A stretch of DNA of 24,162 nt from JBBCJT01 sp037190665 (GTDB taxonomy: Bacteria > Pseudomonadota > Alphaproteobacteria > Acetobacterales > Acetobacteraceae), in assembly GCA_037190665.1 (NCBI GenBank), contig JBBCJT010000003.1, positions 1 to 24,162 on the forward strand, given 5' to 3'. Under the pieces are notes generated by a model. The model saw only the letters and a program-made list of their open reading frames with translations, was not told where the DNA came from and made no database searches. Shown here piece by piece: positions 23,456 to 24,162 of the stretch (positions are counted from its first letter, which is position 1; each line of letters opens with the position of its first letter). The translations under genes and the position numbers were made by a program.

Positions 23456-24162
23456 GCGGGTCTCACGTTCCAGAACTTCACGAAGCCGTCGGGGATGCCG
23501 TCGATGCTCTTGCGCCAGGCCATCGGCTGGAAGATCTGGCCGTTGGGGACGAAGGTCGCGTCCTGCCAGGCCTGAAGCTGGATCTCGGCCGCGAGGCGCT
23601 TCTGGGTGGCGAGGTCTTCCGCCTCCATCCACGCCGCGTAGAGCCGTTCCGCCTCGGCGCTTTCCGGCCAGCCGTACCAGGCCCTGGGCCCGTTCGCGCG
23701 TGCCACGGAGGTGACGGACGGGTCGAGGATGTTCAGGCCCGAGACCATCGAGGGGAACACGCTCCAGCCGCCGCGCTCCACCGGCTCGCGCGAGTTGCGG
23801 CGCTGGAACAGCGTGCCGCTGTCCATGTTCTGCACATCGACGTTCAGCCCGATGCGCTGGAACAGGTCCGCGCCCACCGTGCCGAGCGGCGCGCTGACCG
23901 GATGGTCCGCGGGCAGCAGGAAGGCGACGCGTTCGCCGTTGTAGCCGGAGGCCGCGACCTCGGCCTTCGCGCGGGCCACGTCGGTGGGGCCGAACAGGTC
24001 GGCGAGGCCGGCATCGTTGGCCATCGGCGTGCCGGGGCAGAACATGCCGAGCTTGATGTGCCACATCTCCGGATCGGAGCTGTAGGACTGCATGAAATCA
24101 GCCTGGCTCGCCGCGCGCAGCACGGCACGGCGCAGCTTCACGTTGTCGAAGGGCGGCTGGAT
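23452..24162 (-). CDS. Family-5 solute-binding protein, C-terminal part, runs off the window
   Basis: The last 236 codons of a periplasmic family-5 binding protein; the frame is open to base 24162, so the N-terminus is outside. The visible start, IQPPFDN-KLRRAVLRA-SQADFMQ, aligns with HPPFDNPEVRRALLPAVAQADFMQ of the protein at 15398, and PGTPMANDAGLADLFGP aligns with PGAPMASDTGMAALRGP. The two are paralogues of the same subfamily. The C-terminus ends GFVKFWNVRPA, where the other ends APVFWGVRRQG. The stop overlaps the DUF1932 start. ABC permease genes, if any, would lie upstream of the window. The ligand is unknown. Confidence 0.92.
   Translation of the reverse strand: MQPPFDNVKLRRAVLRAASQADFMQSYSSDPEMWHIKLGMFCPGTPMANDAGLADLFGPTDVARAKAEVAASGYNGERVAFLLPADHPVSAPLGTVGADLFQRIGLNVDVQNMDSGTLFQRRNSREPVERGGWSVFPSMVSGLNILDPSVTSVARANGPRAWYGWPESAEAERLYAAWMEAEDLATQKRLAAEIQLQAWQDATFVPNGQIFQPMAWRKSIDGIPDGFVKFWNVRPA

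Overview
The window is GC-rich chromosomal DNA with strong GC-ending codon bias. It looks like an alphaproteobacterium of the Rhodospirillales/Acetobacteraceae (Roseomonas-like) type. The evidence is a large NAD-type glutamate dehydrogenase, the roughly 480-residue alphaproteobacterial isocitrate dehydrogenase, a malic enzyme fused to a phosphotransacetylase-like domain, and REP-like palindromes. The genus is inferred, not proven. Most genes are ordinary housekeeping or envelope genes. One short stretch (about 5.98-7.98 kb) is accessory DNA.

Layout. 0-1.1 kb: 5' part of an NAD-glutamate dehydrogenase gene on the minus strand. 1.2-4.45 kb: an OmpA-like periplasmic protein, then a tightly coupled three-gene operon of exported proteins. 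Two of these are built from six copies of one roughly 80-residue Cys-pair domain, and the third carries two EF-hands. 4.7-5.9 kb: acetyl-CoA acetyltransferase with a good terminator. 5.98-7.98 kb: an insertion-like patch with a frameshifted IS1380-type transposase remnant and a compositionally distinct gene for a LysM-like/HEXXH putative metallopeptidase. 8.0-9.95 kb: a proline-rich exported protein, a PhaJ-type MaoC hydratase and an M20 carboxypeptidase. 10.06-12.44 kb: two paralogous exported proteins (one apparently a half-length relic) and an SDR protein lacking the usual catalytic Tyr. 12.5-14.93 kb: icd and a TyrA-family dehydrogenase. 15.4-18.2 kb: a family-5 solute-binding protein with an MFS exporter. 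18.3-20.6 kb: maeB. 20.6-20.9 kb: a cluster of REP-like palindromes. 20.9-24.16 kb (minus strand): a solute-binding protein, DUF1932 dehydrogenase and M81 peptidase set that runs off the window.

The most interesting signal lies between icd and tyrA. A 16-codon reading frame contains two adjacent Tyr codons and overlaps the first of four RNA strands. These strands can form a 1:2 pause hairpin, a 2:3 antiterminator, or a 3:4 terminator followed by a T-rich tract. A TTGACG hexamer sits where it would start transcription at or next to the leader ATG. This is the complete architecture of a ribosome-mediated attenuator, here placed to sense tyrosine upstream of tyrosine biosynthesis. The parts are visible in the sequence; the regulation is inferred.

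Metabolically, the acetyl-CoA thiolase, PhaJ-like hydratase, isocitrate dehydrogenase, malic enzyme and glutamate dehydrogenase all bear on acetyl-CoA, TCA and glutamate flux, but they are separate transcription units. The two family-5 binding proteins are recognisable paralogues. The minus-strand one is translationally coupled to the DUF1932 protein, with the M81 peptidase downstream, suggesting uptake and breakdown of an unidentified small amide or peptide-like compound.
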